Source: an uncultured Roseovarius sp.
Lineage (GTDB): Bacteria > Pseudomonadota > Alphaproteobacteria > Rhodobacterales > Rhodobacteraceae
DNA: 64,000 bases
Assembly: GCF_947489715.1 (NCBI RefSeq)
Contig: NZ_CANLER010000004.1
Location: 248,001-312,000 of the forward strand
Direction of reading: 5' to 3'
Shown here: piece by piece, positions 49,041-59,580 of the stretch
Layout: the number at the start of each line of letters is the position of its first letter
Position numbering within the stretch: the stretch's first letter is position 1
Translations under genes and position numbers: made by a program
Notes under the pieces: model-generated
Database searches by the model: none
What the model saw: only the letters and a program-made list of their open reading frames with translations
What the model was told of the DNA's origin: nothing

Positions 49041-49916
49041 CTACGTCGCATGGTCGCGAAGGGCCATGAAGGCAGGCCATGCTGCCGGGTCCGCGGCGGT
49101 CTTATCACGGCAAAAGGCGTTGCAGAAACCGAATACCCGTCCTTCAAGCGCCAACATATGGGTCGAGGGGTTGCCGGAATAGGGGCAGTTGATGTTTTCC
49201 GGCGTGCCGTCTGCGGCCTGTGCTGGCAACGGGGATGGTCCGGGCCAGTCGGTTGTTGCAAAGGGTTTCTTGTAACGGTTCAGCACCTTGCCGTGCACAA
49301 GACCCATAGCGCGCCAGCGCCGGAACGCCGGGTCGGCCAGATGTGCGGCCACATAGGCCTGCGCGCTGGTCGAAACATCCAGCCCATAGCCAGCGATCCG
49401 CGCAGCTACGGGGGCATAGAACGCATCGGCGATGGAATATTCGCCACACAGCCAGGGCCCGGTGGGCGCGCAAACCTCTCGCGCGTGATCCCAGATCGCC
49501 TCAAGCCGTCGCAGATCAGCTTTTACCGCATCGGACGGGTCAACCCCGACATAGGCCAGCCGCAGGTTCATCGGGCAATCACTACGCAGAGCGGCAAAAC
49601 CTGAATGCATCTCGGCGGTCAGGCTGCGGGCGGTGGCGCGGGCCAGCGGATTGCTGGGCCAGAGCCCGGCATCGGGGTGTCGTGTCGCCAACTCCTCGGC
49701 AATGGCAATCGAATCCGTCAGGATCGCACCGTCGGGTGTGCGTATGGCAGGGACGGTCTTGGCCGGTGCCCAGCCCGGCATCTGCTCGGGCACGCCACCC
49801 TTTTTGAAATCCACCATTTCGGTCCGGCGGGCGATACCGAAGCGTTCGAACAGCAACCAGCCGCGCAGCGACCAGCTGGAATAGGCGTAATCGCCGAGGA
49901 TAAGGTCATATGTCAT
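49041..49916 (-). CDS. Glutathione S-transferase family protein
   Basis: Thioredoxin-like YSSWSLRGWL…DGAILTDSIAIAEEL. Confidence 0.9.
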   Translation of the reverse strand: MTYDLILGDYAYSSWSLRGWLLFERFGIARRTEMVDFKKGGVPEQMPGWAPAKTVPAIRTPDGAILTDSIAIAEELATRHPDAGLWPSNPLARATARSLTAEMHSGFAALRSDCPMNLRLAYVGVDPSDAVKADLRRLEAIWDHAREVCAPTGPWLCGEYSIADAFYAPVAARIAGYGLDVSTSAQAYVAAHLADPAFRRWRAMGLVHGKVLNRYKKPFATTDWPGPSPLPAQAADGTPENINCPYSGNPSTHMLALEGRVFGFCNAFCRDKTAADPAAWPAFMALRDHAT

Positions 49917-49974
49917 GTTGACAGCGTAGCGTGCCGTTAAGGGTGATCAAAACGAAAGCTTGTGGGCATCCCCA

Positions 49975-50547
49975 TCACGGAATGTGATTGATCGTGCCGG
50001 CGTGCCAGCGCGCGCCGTCCCAGTGCAGATCGGTGACCGACAGATTATCGATCTTGTGGCTGAACGCCTCATAAGCGCCAACCTGAAGCGCCTGCTGCAC
50101 CTGTGTCAGTATCGCCCCGAAATGGGCAACCGCGATGATATCGCGCCCCGGATGTGCCGCCATCAGCCGCGTGACGCCACGATCCACCCGCGCGACGACC
50201 TCGTGCCAGCTTTCGCCTTGCGGGGGGCGTACGTCGCCGGGTTGATCCCAGAAGGCGCGAACGTGATCCTGGTCTTCGATATGATCGAACCCCTGCATTT
50301 CCCAGGTGCCAAAGTGGATTTCGCGAAGATCGGGATCATGCGGCAAGCGATCACGCCCTGTGGCGATGGCATCGGCGGTGGCCGTTGCCCGCACCAGATC
50401 GGATGAAACAACAAGCGCATTTTCGGGCAAATGGGCTGAGAGGCGGGCAATCTTTGCCGTATCACGCAGATCCGCCGGGATATCCGACCAGCCCACCATC
50501 GCCTTGGCATGGGTCGGCCCGTGCCGGACCCAGAAAAATCGGCTCAT
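49975..50547 (-). CDS. Histidine phosphatase family protein (possibly alpha-ribazole phosphatase-like)
   Basis: FWVRHGPTHA; 4-bp overlap with cobU. Confidence 0.9.
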   Translation of the reverse strand: MSRFFWVRHGPTHAKAMVGWSDIPADLRDTAKIARLSAHLPENALVVSSDLVRATATADAIATGRDRLPHDPDLREIHFGTWEMQGFDHIEDQDHVRAFWDQPGDVRPPQGESWHEVVARVDRGVTRLMAAHPGRDIIAVAHFGAILTQVQQALQVGAYEAFSHKIDNLSVTDLHWDGARWHAGTINHIP

Positions 50548-51065
50548 GGCATGGTGCCTTTCAGCACCTGCGGTAATCCTGCGATGACATTCACCACCAG
50601 CCCGGCCTTGGCGGCAAGTTTTTGGTTCAAGGCACCCTGGGCGTCGCGAAAGTTGCGGGCCAGGGCGTTTTCAGGGACAACCGACAGCCCGACTTCGTTT
50701 GACACGACAATTACGGGCGCAGCAGACATCGTGAGCGCCGTCATCAAATCCGCCTCGGCCATGGCCAGATCGCTTTCGGCCAGCAAATGATTGCTGAGCC
50801 ACATGGTTGCGCAATCAAGCAAAACCACGTGGTCGCCGGGTGCGCGGTTCAGCGCCGGGCCCAGATCCAGCGGCGCCTCGACCGTTTTCCAGCCCGGGCC
50901 GCGCATTTCCCTGTGTTTATAAACCTTTGCACGCATTTCATTGTCGTGTATTTCGGCCGTTGCCAGGTAGATCAGCCCACGTCCCGACCCCTTTGCCAGC
51001 CCCTCGGCAACGGCTGATTTGCCCGAGGCTGCACCCCCAAGCACCAATGTCAGTTCTGGTAACAT
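50544..51065 (-). CDS. cobU: Bifunctional adenosylcobinamide kinase/guanylyltransferase
   Basis: LVLGGAASGKSAVAEGLA; VVSNEVGLSVVPENALARNFRDAQGALNQ. Confidence 0.95.
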   Translation of the reverse strand: MLPELTLVLGGAASGKSAVAEGLAKGSGRGLIYLATAEIHDNEMRAKVYKHREMRGPGWKTVEAPLDLGPALNRAPGDHVVLLDCATMWLSNHLLAESDLAMAEADLMTALTMSAAPVIVVSNEVGLSVVPENALARNFRDAQGALNQKLAAKAGLVVNVIAGLPQVLKGTMP

Positions 51066-51163
51066 GACAAAATTGCACCCCAAATTGATCTGCTTTGATT
51101 GGGTCTGCGTAACACTCTGTGAGAGACTAAAAAAGGAACAAATTCCATTCTGACAGGTTGGAT

Positions 51164-52048
51164 ATGATCATGCCCTTGGACGCCCCTCAACAAAACACCA
51201 TGTCGCGCACCGCCATGCGGGCCGAGATGCTGGACGCTGAAACCGAGCGTGCGCTTGCCTATGCTTGGCGCGACGAACGGGACGAGGCCGCGCTGCATCG
51301 CTTGATCAATGCCTATATGCGGTTGGCAATTTCAATGGCCTCGAAGTTCCGTCGCTACGGTGCGCCGATGAATGATTTGATTCAGGAGGCGGGGCTGGGC
51401 CTGATGAAGGCTGCGGACAAGTTTGATCCTGACCGGGGGGTTCGTTTTTCGACTTATGCGGTGTGGTGGATAAAGGCGTCGATCCAGGAATATGTCATGC
51501 GCAATTGGTCGATGGTGCGCACCGGCAGCACGTCGAGCCAGAAGTCGCTGTTTTTCAACATGCGCCGGGTTCAGGCCAGAATTGAGCGGGAGGCGATGTC
51601 GAAGGGCGAAGAGCTTGACGGCTACCAGCTGCGCGAGATGATCGCCCATGAGGTTGGCGTACCATTGCGCGATGTGGAGATGATGCAGGGCCGGCTGGCT
51701 GGTTCGGATTTTTCGCTGAATGCCACGCAATCGTCCGAGGATGAAGGGCGACAATGGCTGGATACCATCGAAGACGAAGGACCGCAGGCCGATGAACTGG
51801 TCGAACAGGATCATGACCGCGCGGCGCTTCGGACCTGGTTGACGCAGGCGATGGGCGCGTTGAATGAACGAGAGCGGTTTATCGTCCGCGAACGCAAACT
51901 GCGTGAGGTGCCGCGCACGCTGGAAAGTCTGGGCAACGAGTTGAGCCTTAGTAAGGAACGTGTCCGACAGCTAGAGGCGGCGGCGTTTCAGAAGATGCGC
52001 AAGCACCTTGAACGTCACGGGTCCGAGGTGCATAACCTGCTGGTATGA
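51164..52048 (+). CDS. rpoH: RpoH-type (sigma-32 family) RNA polymerase sigma factor, possibly RpoH2
   Basis: DLIQEAGLGLMKAADKFDPDRGVRFSTYAVWWIKASIQEYVMRNWSMVR. Confidence 0.94.
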   Translation: MIMPLDAPQQNTMSRTAMRAEMLDAETERALAYAWRDERDEAALHRLINAYMRLAISMASKFRRYGAPMNDLIQEAGLGLMKAADKFDPDRGVRFSTYAVWWIKASIQEYVMRNWSMVRTGSTSSQKSLFFNMRRVQARIEREAMSKGEELDGYQLREMIAHEVGVPLRDVEMMQGRLAGSDFSLNATQSSEDEGRQWLDTIEDEGPQADELVEQDHDRAALRTWLTQAMGALNERERFIVRERKLREVPRTLESLGNELSLSKERVRQLEAAAFQKMRKHLERHGSEVHNLLV

Positions 52049-52815
52049 AACACCTGCTTTTCGCGGCGCTGGTCCAGCTTTTTCTTTTGTCCTTGCCAGC
52101 GTCTTCGCAGGACGTGCTGATTTTGGGCGAAGTCCACGATAATCCCGGTCATCATCAGGTTCAGGCCGAACGTATCAAGGCGTTTGAGCCCAAAGCGATC
52201 GTGTTTGAAATGCTGAGCGCAGAGCAAGCCGCGCGCGTCACGCCCGAGCTGCTGAAAGACCAGGTGGCGTTGGCGGATGTTCTGAAATGGTCAGACAGCG
52301 GCTGGCCCGATTTCAGCATGTATTACCCGATTTTCACCGCCTCCAACACACAAATATATGGGGCCGCGGTTTCGCGTGAGGTGGCGCGCGCGGCGATGAC
52401 GTCGGGCATTGCGGGCGCCTTTGGCGACGAAGCTGACCGATATGGCCTGACGACGCCTTTGGTGGACAAGGAACAGGCTGCGCGTGAGGCATTGCAGGAC
52501 GGCGCGCATTGCGATGCCTTGCCGGATAATATGCTGGCCCCGATGGTAGACATCCAGCGTTTTCGCGATGCGATGCTGGCACGTCGGACCGTCGAGGCGA
52601 TGGCGGAAACCGGTGGGCCGGTCGCCGTGATTACGGGCAATGGGCACGCGCGCAAGGATTGGGGCATGCCCGCCATACTGGCGCATGTCAGGCCCGGGCT
52701 TGAGGTTTTTGTGTTGGGCCAGACCGAGGATGGTGCCCCTTTGCAGGGCGTATTCGACGAGGTTGTATCAAGCCCGGCGCAACAGCGTCCCGACCCGTGC
52801 CTGGCCTTCCAGTAA
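52045..52815 (+). CDS. ChaN-family haem-binding-like protein
   Basis: LILGEVHDNPGHH…VFEML; NGHARKDWGMP. Confidence 0.9.
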   Translation: MKHLLFAALVQLFLLSLPASSQDVLILGEVHDNPGHHQVQAERIKAFEPKAIVFEMLSAEQAARVTPELLKDQVALADVLKWSDSGWPDFSMYYPIFTASNTQIYGAAVSREVARAAMTSGIAGAFGDEADRYGLTTPLVDKEQAAREALQDGAHCDALPDNMLAPMVDIQRFRDAMLARRTVEAMAETGGPVAVITGNGHARKDWGMPAILAHVRPGLEVFVLGQTEDGAPLQGVFDEVVSSPAQQRPDPCLAFQ

Positions 52816-52898
52816 GTGCCGGCTGAGAGGTTTCGCTGCCCTTGTCACTCAGTTTATCCCGCAATACTGTCACGCCAACTTAACAAGGAAGACGGCCC

Positions 52899-54092
52899 AT
52901 GCTGGCATCCAAGCGCATCCTTTTAATCATTGGCGGTGGTATCGCGGCGTTCAAATCGCTGGACCTGATCCGACGGTTGCGCGAACGCGGGGCGCAGGTG
53001 ACACCGGTTCTGACCAAGGCTGGGGCCGAGTTTGTGACGCCTTTGTCGGTGTCGGCGCTGGCAGGACAGAAAGTGTTCCGTGACCTCTTTGACCTGACCG
53101 ATGAGTCAGAGATGGGCCATATCGAACTGTCCCGCAGTGCCGATCTGATTGTCGTGGCGCCGGCAACCGCCGACCTGATGGCGAAAATGGTGGGTGGCCA
53201 CGCGGATGATCTGGCCTCGACCCTGTTGTTGGCGACCGACACGCCAGTGCTTATTGCGCCGGCGATGAATGTGCGGATGTGGGAACACCGTGCAACCCGC
53301 CGCAATCGCGCCACGCTGGACGCAGACGGCATCATGTCTGTTGGCCCGAATGAGGGCGATATGGCCTGCGGCGATTATGGGCCCGGGCGCATGGCGGAAC
53401 CGCTGGAAATTGTGGCGGCGATCGAAGCGGCGCTGGTGGACGGCCCGATGAAGGGCAAGCGCGTGCTTGTCACCTCAGGCCCGACGCATGAACCGATTGA
53501 TCCGGTGCGCTACATCGCCAATCGCTCTTCGGGGGCGCAGGGCACGGCGCTTGCCCGTGCGTTATCCGCCCTGGGGGCGGAGGTGGTGTTTGTTACCGGT
53601 CCTGCCGATGTGCCGCCCCCCGAAGGCGTGCAGGTGGTGCGCGTCCAGACCGCACAGCAGATGTTAGAGGCGGTGCAGGCCGCGATGCCCGTTGATGCGG
53701 CCATTTTTGCCGCGGCCGTTGCCGATTGGCGCGTGGCCAAGGAAAGCACGAGCAAGATGAAAAAGACCAAGGGCGGATTGCCCAAGCTGGACTTTGCCGA
53801 GAACCCGGACATTCTGGCGACTGTTTCGCAGCTTCAAAAGCACCGGCCGCGCCTGGTGGTCGGCTTTGCCGCCGAGACGGATGATGTGGTTGAAAACGCC
53901 ACGGTCAAGCGCAAGCGCAAGGGGTGCGACTGGATCGTTGCCAATGATGTCAGCGCGGGCACGGGCATCATGGGCGGGATCGAGAACGACATCACCCTGA
54001 TTTCGGAGGAAGGTGTCGAGGATTGGCCGCGTATGGCCAAAGATCAGGTTGCCGCCCGGCTGGCTGAACGGATCGCCAAGGCGCTGACCTGA
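52899..54092 (+). CDS. coaBC: Phosphopantothenoylcysteine decarboxylase/phosphopantothenate-cysteine ligase
   Basis: APAMNVRMWEH; TSGPTHEPIDPVRYIANRSSGAQG. Confidence 0.97.
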   Translation: MLASKRILLIIGGGIAAFKSLDLIRRLRERGAQVTPVLTKAGAEFVTPLSVSALAGQKVFRDLFDLTDESEMGHIELSRSADLIVVAPATADLMAKMVGGHADDLASTLLLATDTPVLIAPAMNVRMWEHRATRRNRATLDADGIMSVGPNEGDMACGDYGPGRMAEPLEIVAAIEAALVDGPMKGKRVLVTSGPTHEPIDPVRYIANRSSGAQGTALARALSALGAEVVFVTGPADVPPPEGVQVVRVQTAQQMLEAVQAAMPVDAAIFAAAVADWRVAKESTSKMKKTKGGLPKLDFAENPDILATVSQLQKHRPRLVVGFAAETDDVVENATVKRKRKGCDWIVANDVSAGTGIMGGIENDITLISEEGVEDWPRMAKDQVAARLAERIAKALT

Positions 54093-54131
54093 GGATATGC
54101 GCATATTTCTGAAAAGGTGAAGGGGCAGGGG

Positions 54132-54593
54132 ATGATCACGGTTCAGATCATTTGGGATGCGGGCGCTGACCGTTCCCTGGGCTTGCCCACCTACGAGACC
54201 GCGGGTGCGGCGGGTGCCGATCTGCGGGCGAATTTTGCTGAAGGTGCCCGCGACGGTATTGTGATCGACCCCGGCGCACGGGTGTTGGTGCCCACCGGAT
54301 TGCGCCTGGCCATACCGCAAGGGTTCGAGGTGCAGTTGCGCCCGCGCTCGGGCCTGGCGCTAAAGAATGGCATCACCCTGCCCAACACGCCCGGTACGAT
54401 CGACAGCGATTACCGGGGGCCTTTGGGTGTGATCGTAATGAATGCAGGCGACGTGTCCTTTCATGTGACCCACGGCATGCGGATCGCCCAGATGATCGTG
54501 GCTCCGGTTGTGCAGGCGACATTCGATCTGGTCGAAACGCTGGCGGATACCGCGCGCGGCACAGGTGGTTTCGGCTCCACGGGGCGTGGCTGA
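54132..54593 (+). CDS. dut: dUTP diphosphatase
   Basis: [44 protein letters not shown]. Confidence 0.98.
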   Translation: MITVQIIWDAGADRSLGLPTYETAGAAGADLRANFAEGARDGIVIDPGARVLVPTGLRLAIPQGFEVQLRPRSGLALKNGITLPNTPGTIDSDYRGPLGVIVMNAGDVSFHVTHGMRIAQMIVAPVVQATFDLVETLADTARGTGGFGSTGRG

Positions 54594-55660
54594 TGTTGCT
54601 GGTACTGGCTCTGGCAGCGGCGCTTTGGGGCATCGGGGTGGCGATGGGCACGCCCAAGGCCCTGCGGTGGAGCATGATTGGCCTGTTGTGGCTGGGCGTC
54701 GTGATCCTGCATCTGATCCTGCCGGACGGGCATGCGTTGCGTCAGGCGACGGGTGAAAGTGCCGCCCTGTGGTTGATGCTTGGGGGAGCGGCGTCATTGA
54801 TACTAGCCTATCGGGCGGGGTTGCAGCGCCTGCGGGCCAAGGTCCAGCCGACACAATCTACGCCCGCACCCTCCACCAGTTTCACCGAGGCTCAGTTGGA
54901 GCGGTATGCCCGTCATATCGTGCTGCGCGAAATTGGCGGCCCGGGTCAGAAAGCCCTGCGCGAGGCCAAGGTTCTGGTCATCGGGGCCGGGGGGCTGGGA
55001 TCACCGGTTCTGCTTTATCTTGCGGCGGCGGGCGTGGGTACAATCGGCGTAATTGACGATGATCTGGTCGAGAATTCAAACCTGCAGCGGCAGGTCATCC
55101 ACCGCGACGCCGATATCGGCACGCCCAAGGTGCAATCCGCCTTGCGCGCGATGCAGGCGCAAAACCCCACGGTGACCGTGCGCCCGTATCATCGCCGCCT
55201 GACGACCGAGATCGCCCGGGAACTTTTTACCGATTATGACGTGATCCTTGATGGTACTGACAATTTCGATACGCGCTACCTGGCCAATGCCGCCGCGGTT
55301 GCCACCGGTAAGCCGCTGATTTCCGGTGCCTTGTCGCAGTGGGAGGGGCAGTTGAGCGTCTTTGACCCGGCAACAGGCACACCTTGTTACCAATGCATCT
55401 TTCCCGAGGCCCCTGCGCCGGAATTGGCACCATCATGTTCCGAGGCAGGCGTGCTGAGCCCGCTTCCCGGTGTCGTCGGGTCGATGATGGCCGGTGAGGC
55501 GATCAAGCTGATCACCGGGGCGGGCACGGCCCTGCGCAGTGAAATGCTGATCTACGATGCGCTTTATGGCGAAAGCCGCAAATTCACCCTTAAACCCCGT
55601 GCCGATTGCCCTATCTGTGGCGGCAAAGGAGATACCCATGACAAATCCGCTGCTGGCTGA
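54593..55660 (+). CDS. HesA/MoeB/ThiF-family adenylyltransferase
   Basis: ERYARHIVLREIGGPGQKAL…GAGGLGSPVLLYLAAAGVG. Confidence 0.95.
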   Translation: MLLVLALAAALWGIGVAMGTPKALRWSMIGLLWLGVVILHLILPDGHALRQATGESAALWLMLGGAASLILAYRAGLQRLRAKVQPTQSTPAPSTSFTEAQLERYARHIVLREIGGPGQKALREAKVLVIGAGGLGSPVLLYLAAAGVGTIGVIDDDLVENSNLQRQVIHRDADIGTPKVQSALRAMQAQNPTVTVRPYHRRLTTEIARELFTDYDVILDGTDNFDTRYLANAAAVATGKPLISGALSQWEGQLSVFDPATGTPCYQCIFPEAPAPELAPSCSEAGVLSPLPGVVGSMMAGEAIKLITGAGTALRSEMLIYDALYGESRKFTLKPRADCPICGGKGDTHDKSAAG

Positions 55661-57650
55661 CTGGCAAACCCCGTTCAACATCGCGCCGTTTGATCTGGTC
55701 ACGGACGCAGATTTTGAACCTGCCTTTGACGCGGCGCTGGCCGACGCGCGGGCGGATATAAACGCGATCGCAGACAATCCCGAGGTGTCTAGTTTTGCCA
55801 ACACGATCGAGGCGTTGGAGATATCCGGCAAGGCGCTTGATAAGGTCTTGTCAGTCTTCTTTTCGGTCGCGGGGGCGGACAGCAACCCGAAACGGCAGGA
55901 GCTGCAACGCGCGTTCAGCCCCAAACTGGCGGCCTACAGTTCAGAAGTTCATGGTAACAAAGCGCTTTTTGCGCGGATCGACACACTATGGCAGGCGCGT
56001 GACACGCTGAACCTGTCACCCGAACAGGATCGGCTCTTGTACCTGACACGACGCAGTTTTGTGCGTGCAGGCGCGGCGTTGACCGGCGATCAGGACAAAC
56101 GGATGCGCGAAATCATGGCGCGGTTGGCCGAATTGGGCACCGCCTTTACGCAGAACCTGCTGGCGGATGAAGCCAATTGGTATATGGAACTTGCCGAAGG
56201 CGATTTGGAGGGGCTGCCGGAATTCGTGATCAATGCGGCGCGCGCAGCGGGCCGTGAAAAAGGGCTGGATGGCCCGGTCATCACGCTCTCGCGCTCGCTC
56301 ATCGTGCCGTTCCTGCAATTTTCCCCTCGTCGCGACCTGCGCGAGATTGCGTTCAACGCCTGGGCCGCGCGCGGGGCCAATGGGGGCGACACGGATAATC
56401 GCGCCATAGCGGCCGAGACGTTGCAACTGCGACAGGAGCGTGCGGCGCTTCTGGGATATGACAGTTTTGCCGACTTCAAGCTGGAAACCGAGATGGCCAA
56501 AACCCCGGCCGCCGTGCGCAAATTGCTGATGGATGTCTGGGGGCCGGCCCGTGCACGCGCCGTGGCGGATGCCGAGATTCTGACCAACATGATGCAGCAG
56601 GATGGCATCAATGGTGATCTGGAACCCTGGGACTGGCGCTACTATGCCGAAAAGCGCCGCAAGGCCGAGCATGATCTGGATGAGGCTGCGCTGAAGCCCT
56701 ACCTGCAACTGGATCGCATGATCGAGGCTGCCTTTGCCTGTGCCACGCGCCTCTTCGGTCTGGAGTTCAAACCGCTCGACGTGCCGCTCTATCATGCTGA
56801 CTGCCGCGCATGGGAGGTCACGCGCGAGGGGAAGCATGTCGCTATCTTCATCGGCGATTACTTCGCCCGTGCCTCCAAACGCTCGGGCGCATGGTGTTCT
56901 GCGATGCGGGGTCAGGCGAAATTCCCCGAAGCACAGGGGCCGGTCGTGATCAATGTCTGCAATTTTGCCAAGGGCGACCCGGCGCTTCTGAGTTATGATG
57001 ATGCCCGCACGCTGTTTCACGAGTTTGGTCATGCCTTGCATCAGATGCTGTCGAACGTGACCTATGAGAGTATTTCGGGCACGAACGTGGCACGCGATTT
57101 CGTGGAGTTACCCAGCCAGCTTTATGAGCATTGGCTGGAAGTGCCCGCCGTGCTGGCCGAATTTGCCACACATGCCGAGACCGGCGAGGTGATGCCCAAG
57201 GACATGTTGGACAAGGTGCTGGGCGCTGCCACTTTCGACATGGGGTTCCAGACGGTCGAATACGTCGCTTCGGCGCTTGTCGATCTGGCCTTCCACGAAG
57301 GTGATGCACCATCTGATCCGATGGCAAAACAGGCCGAGGTGCTGGCCGATATCGGCATGCCCCATGCCATCACCATGCGTCACGCAACCCCACAGTTCGC
57401 GCATGTGTTTTCTGGCGATGGCTACAGCTCGGGCTACTACAGCTACATGTGGTCCGAGGTGATGGATGCCGATGCCTTTGCTGCCTTTGAGGAAGTTGGC
57501 GATGCGTTCGACGCTGAAAAAGCGTCGGCCTTGGAGGAAAACATCCTGTCAACTGGTGGGTCACGTGACGCCGAAGAGCTTTATCTGGCTTTCCGCGGAC
57601 GTCTGCCGGGGGTCGATGCGCTATTGAAGGGCCGGGGATTGACGGCGTAG
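55638..57650 (+). CDS. M3 family metallopeptidase (Dcp/oligopeptidase A-like)
   Basis: FHEFGHALHQM zinc site; 23-bp overlap with the upstream gene. Confidence 0.95.
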   Translation: MTNPLLADWQTPFNIAPFDLVTDADFEPAFDAALADARADINAIADNPEVSSFANTIEALEISGKALDKVLSVFFSVAGADSNPKRQELQRAFSPKLAAYSSEVHGNKALFARIDTLWQARDTLNLSPEQDRLLYLTRRSFVRAGAALTGDQDKRMREIMARLAELGTAFTQNLLADEANWYMELAEGDLEGLPEFVINAARAAGREKGLDGPVITLSRSLIVPFLQFSPRRDLREIAFNAWAARGANGGDTDNRAIAAETLQLRQERAALLGYDSFADFKLETEMAKTPAAVRKLLMDVWGPARARAVADAEILTNMMQQDGINGDLEPWDWRYYAEKRRKAEHDLDEAALKPYLQLDRMIEAAFACATRLFGLEFKPLDVPLYHADCRAWEVTREGKHVAIFIGDYFARASKRSGAWCSAMRGQAKFPEAQGPVVINVCNFAKGDPALLSYDDARTLFHEFGHALHQMLSNVTYESISGTNVARDFVELPSQLYEHWLEVPAVLAEFATHAETGEVMPKDMLDKVLGAATFDMGFQTVEYVASALVDLAFHEGDAPSDPMAKQAEVLADIGMPHAITMRHATPQFAHVFSGDGYSSGYYSYMWSEVMDADAFAAFEEVGDAFDAEKASALEENILSTGGSRDAEELYLAFRGRLPGVDALLKGRGLTA

Positions 57651-57745
57651 CGCCATAAAAATGCGTGTTTAAGCCTTTGGCTGGTGCGATCTTGGCGCGC
57701 TTCTGGCGGTTTCATCCGCTTAGGTGGCCAAGGTGCGCCGTCTTG

Positions 57746-58996
57746 CTACCGCCGCCCGAACCGGTTGGCATCATAAGGTGTCAGGTCAAGATTTGTACGG
57801 CGGCCCTCAATCAGGTCTGCCACCAGACGTCCGGTCTTGGGCCCCGCCGTCAACCCGATATGCTGATGCCCAAAAGCGGCATGTACACCGGTCTGGGCGA
57901 TTTCTCCGATTAGGGGCAGGCTGTCCGGTGTTGAGGGGCGAAAACCCAGCCATTCCTCGGCGCTGTCATAGGTCAGATCGGGGAAGGTATGTGCGATGTA
58001 ATGTCGGATCAGGTCAAGCGCCTTGCGCGACGGACCTTTTTCAATGCTGCCCAGTTCGACCGTACCGGCACAACGCAGGCCGTCGTTCATCGGGGTGACC
58101 CCGAATTTTCCGGTTGTGACCATCATCGGATTTCGGGGCATCTGCGACGGATTCTGGAGATGCAAATGATGCCCGCGCTCAGCCTCAAGCGGCACATTCA
58201 ATCCCAGCTTCCGCATCAGGGGTTTTGACCAGATGCCCGCCGCCAACACTGCCTGATCGCAGGTCAGGCTGCCTTGATCGGTTTCAATGCTGGTGATGCG
58301 GCCATCGGTCAGGGTCAGGTCCGTGACCTCGGCCTGTCGGAGCGTGCCGCCCTCTTCGATCAAAACCTGCGCCAGCGCTTTTAGATATCCGCCGGGATTC
58401 AGGACATGACCATGATCCTTGGTTACGGCAAGACATTGGATACGGCGACCAAGGATCGGTTCAGCCTCTTGCACCGCCGGCCCTTCGATCAGTTCGGGTG
58501 CCATGCCCGCGTCGCTGCGGTATTTCCAGCCATAGCTGTCGGCATCGAAAGCGGCGCGAGTTTCATAGGCATAGCTGAAATCGCTGAGCGCCACGAATTC
58601 CGCGGCGCTGGTGCCACGGGTCAGGGCCTGATGTTGCGCCACACTGTCGGTCAGGATGGGGATCAACCCTTCGATCATGCGGCGGGCACCATCCTCGTTG
58701 GCATGGGATAGGAACCTGATCAGCCAGGGCAGCATCTTCGGCAGGTAGCTCCATTGCATGAAAAGCGGCGATTTCGGGTTGGCCAGATACTTGAGCCCGG
58801 TTTTCATCAGCCCGGGTGTGTTGACCGGAATGATCGCCCATTGCGCCAACAGGCCGGCATTCCCGAAAGACGCGCCTGCGCCGGGCCCGTCCTTGTCCAG
58901 CAGCGTCACATCATGGCCCGCGCGCCGCAACCAGATTGCAGTTGACACACCGTTGATCCCGGCACCGATGACGATGATTTTCTGTGGTTCAGACAT
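57746..58996 (-). CDS. FAD-dependent D-amino-acid dehydrogenase-like oxidoreductase (DadA family)
   Basis: IIVIGAGINGVSTAIWLRRAGHDVTLLDKD. Confidence 0.93.
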   Translation of the reverse strand: MSEPQKIIVIGAGINGVSTAIWLRRAGHDVTLLDKDGPGAGASFGNAGLLAQWAIIPVNTPGLMKTGLKYLANPKSPLFMQWSYLPKMLPWLIRFLSHANEDGARRMIEGLIPILTDSVAQHQALTRGTSAAEFVALSDFSYAYETRAAFDADSYGWKYRSDAGMAPELIEGPAVQEAEPILGRRIQCLAVTKDHGHVLNPGGYLKALAQVLIEEGGTLRQAEVTDLTLTDGRITSIETDQGSLTCDQAVLAAGIWSKPLMRKLGLNVPLEAERGHHLHLQNPSQMPRNPMMVTTGKFGVTPMNDGLRCAGTVELGSIEKGPSRKALDLIRHYIAHTFPDLTYDSAEEWLGFRPSTPDSLPLIGEIAQTGVHAAFGHQHIGLTAGPKTGRLVADLIEGRRTNLDLTPYDANRFGRR

Positions 58997-59119
58997 GGGG
59001 CATGCCTTTGCAAGGTGGCCGGTTTGGCGCCACCTAACCGCAGGCAGATTGCAGGCGCAAGAGGGGTAAGTTGCGCGGCTAAGGGTCGCGGGCTGACTTT
59101 TTTCATATACGCCTAGAAA

Positions 59120-59138
59120 TTAGTATTTAAGATACCAA
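59120..59138. promoter_or_regulatory. Inverted repeat TTAGTAT-TTAAG-ATACCAA upstream of the Rrf2 regulator
   Basis: Read directly. Confidence 0.6.
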
Positions 59139-59163
59139 ATCAAATAATGATGGATGGATTGCG

Positions 59164-59580
59164 ATGCGCCTTACCTCTTTCACGGATATCGGATTTCGCG
59201 CGTTGATGCGGCTGGCCAGCGCGCCGGAGCGGGCCTTTTCCACCGCCGAGATTGCCGACGAGTTCAAATTGTCACGTCACCATCTGGCGAAATCAATCGC
59301 CGTTTTGGCCAATGCGGGGATGGTCGAAAGCCGCAGAGGTGGAGGCGGCGGCGTTCAACTGGGCCGTCCCGCGGATCAGATTAGACTGGGCGACATCGTG
59401 CGAATTCTGGAAGAGGGTCAACCGCTGGTGGAGTGTTTCAGTTCGGGCGATGGTTGCACGATCACGCCGGTCTGCTGCCTGAAACACTATCTGGGTGACG
59501 CCGAACAGGCCTTTCTGGCGGCACTGGATCAGCACACGCTGGCCGATTGCACGCTGACCCCGTTGGAGGCTGCGCGATGA
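59164..59580 (+). CDS. Rrf2-family regulator, NsrR-like
   Basis: Rrf2 wHTH; cluster Cys CFSSGDGCTITPVC; next to nnrS-like gene. Confidence 0.85.
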   Translation: MRLTSFTDIGFRALMRLASAPERAFSTAEIADEFKLSRHHLAKSIAVLANAGMVESRRGGGGGVQLGRPADQIRLGDIVRILEEGQPLVECFSSGDGCTITPVCCLKHYLGDAEQAFLAALDQHTLADCTLTPLEAAR

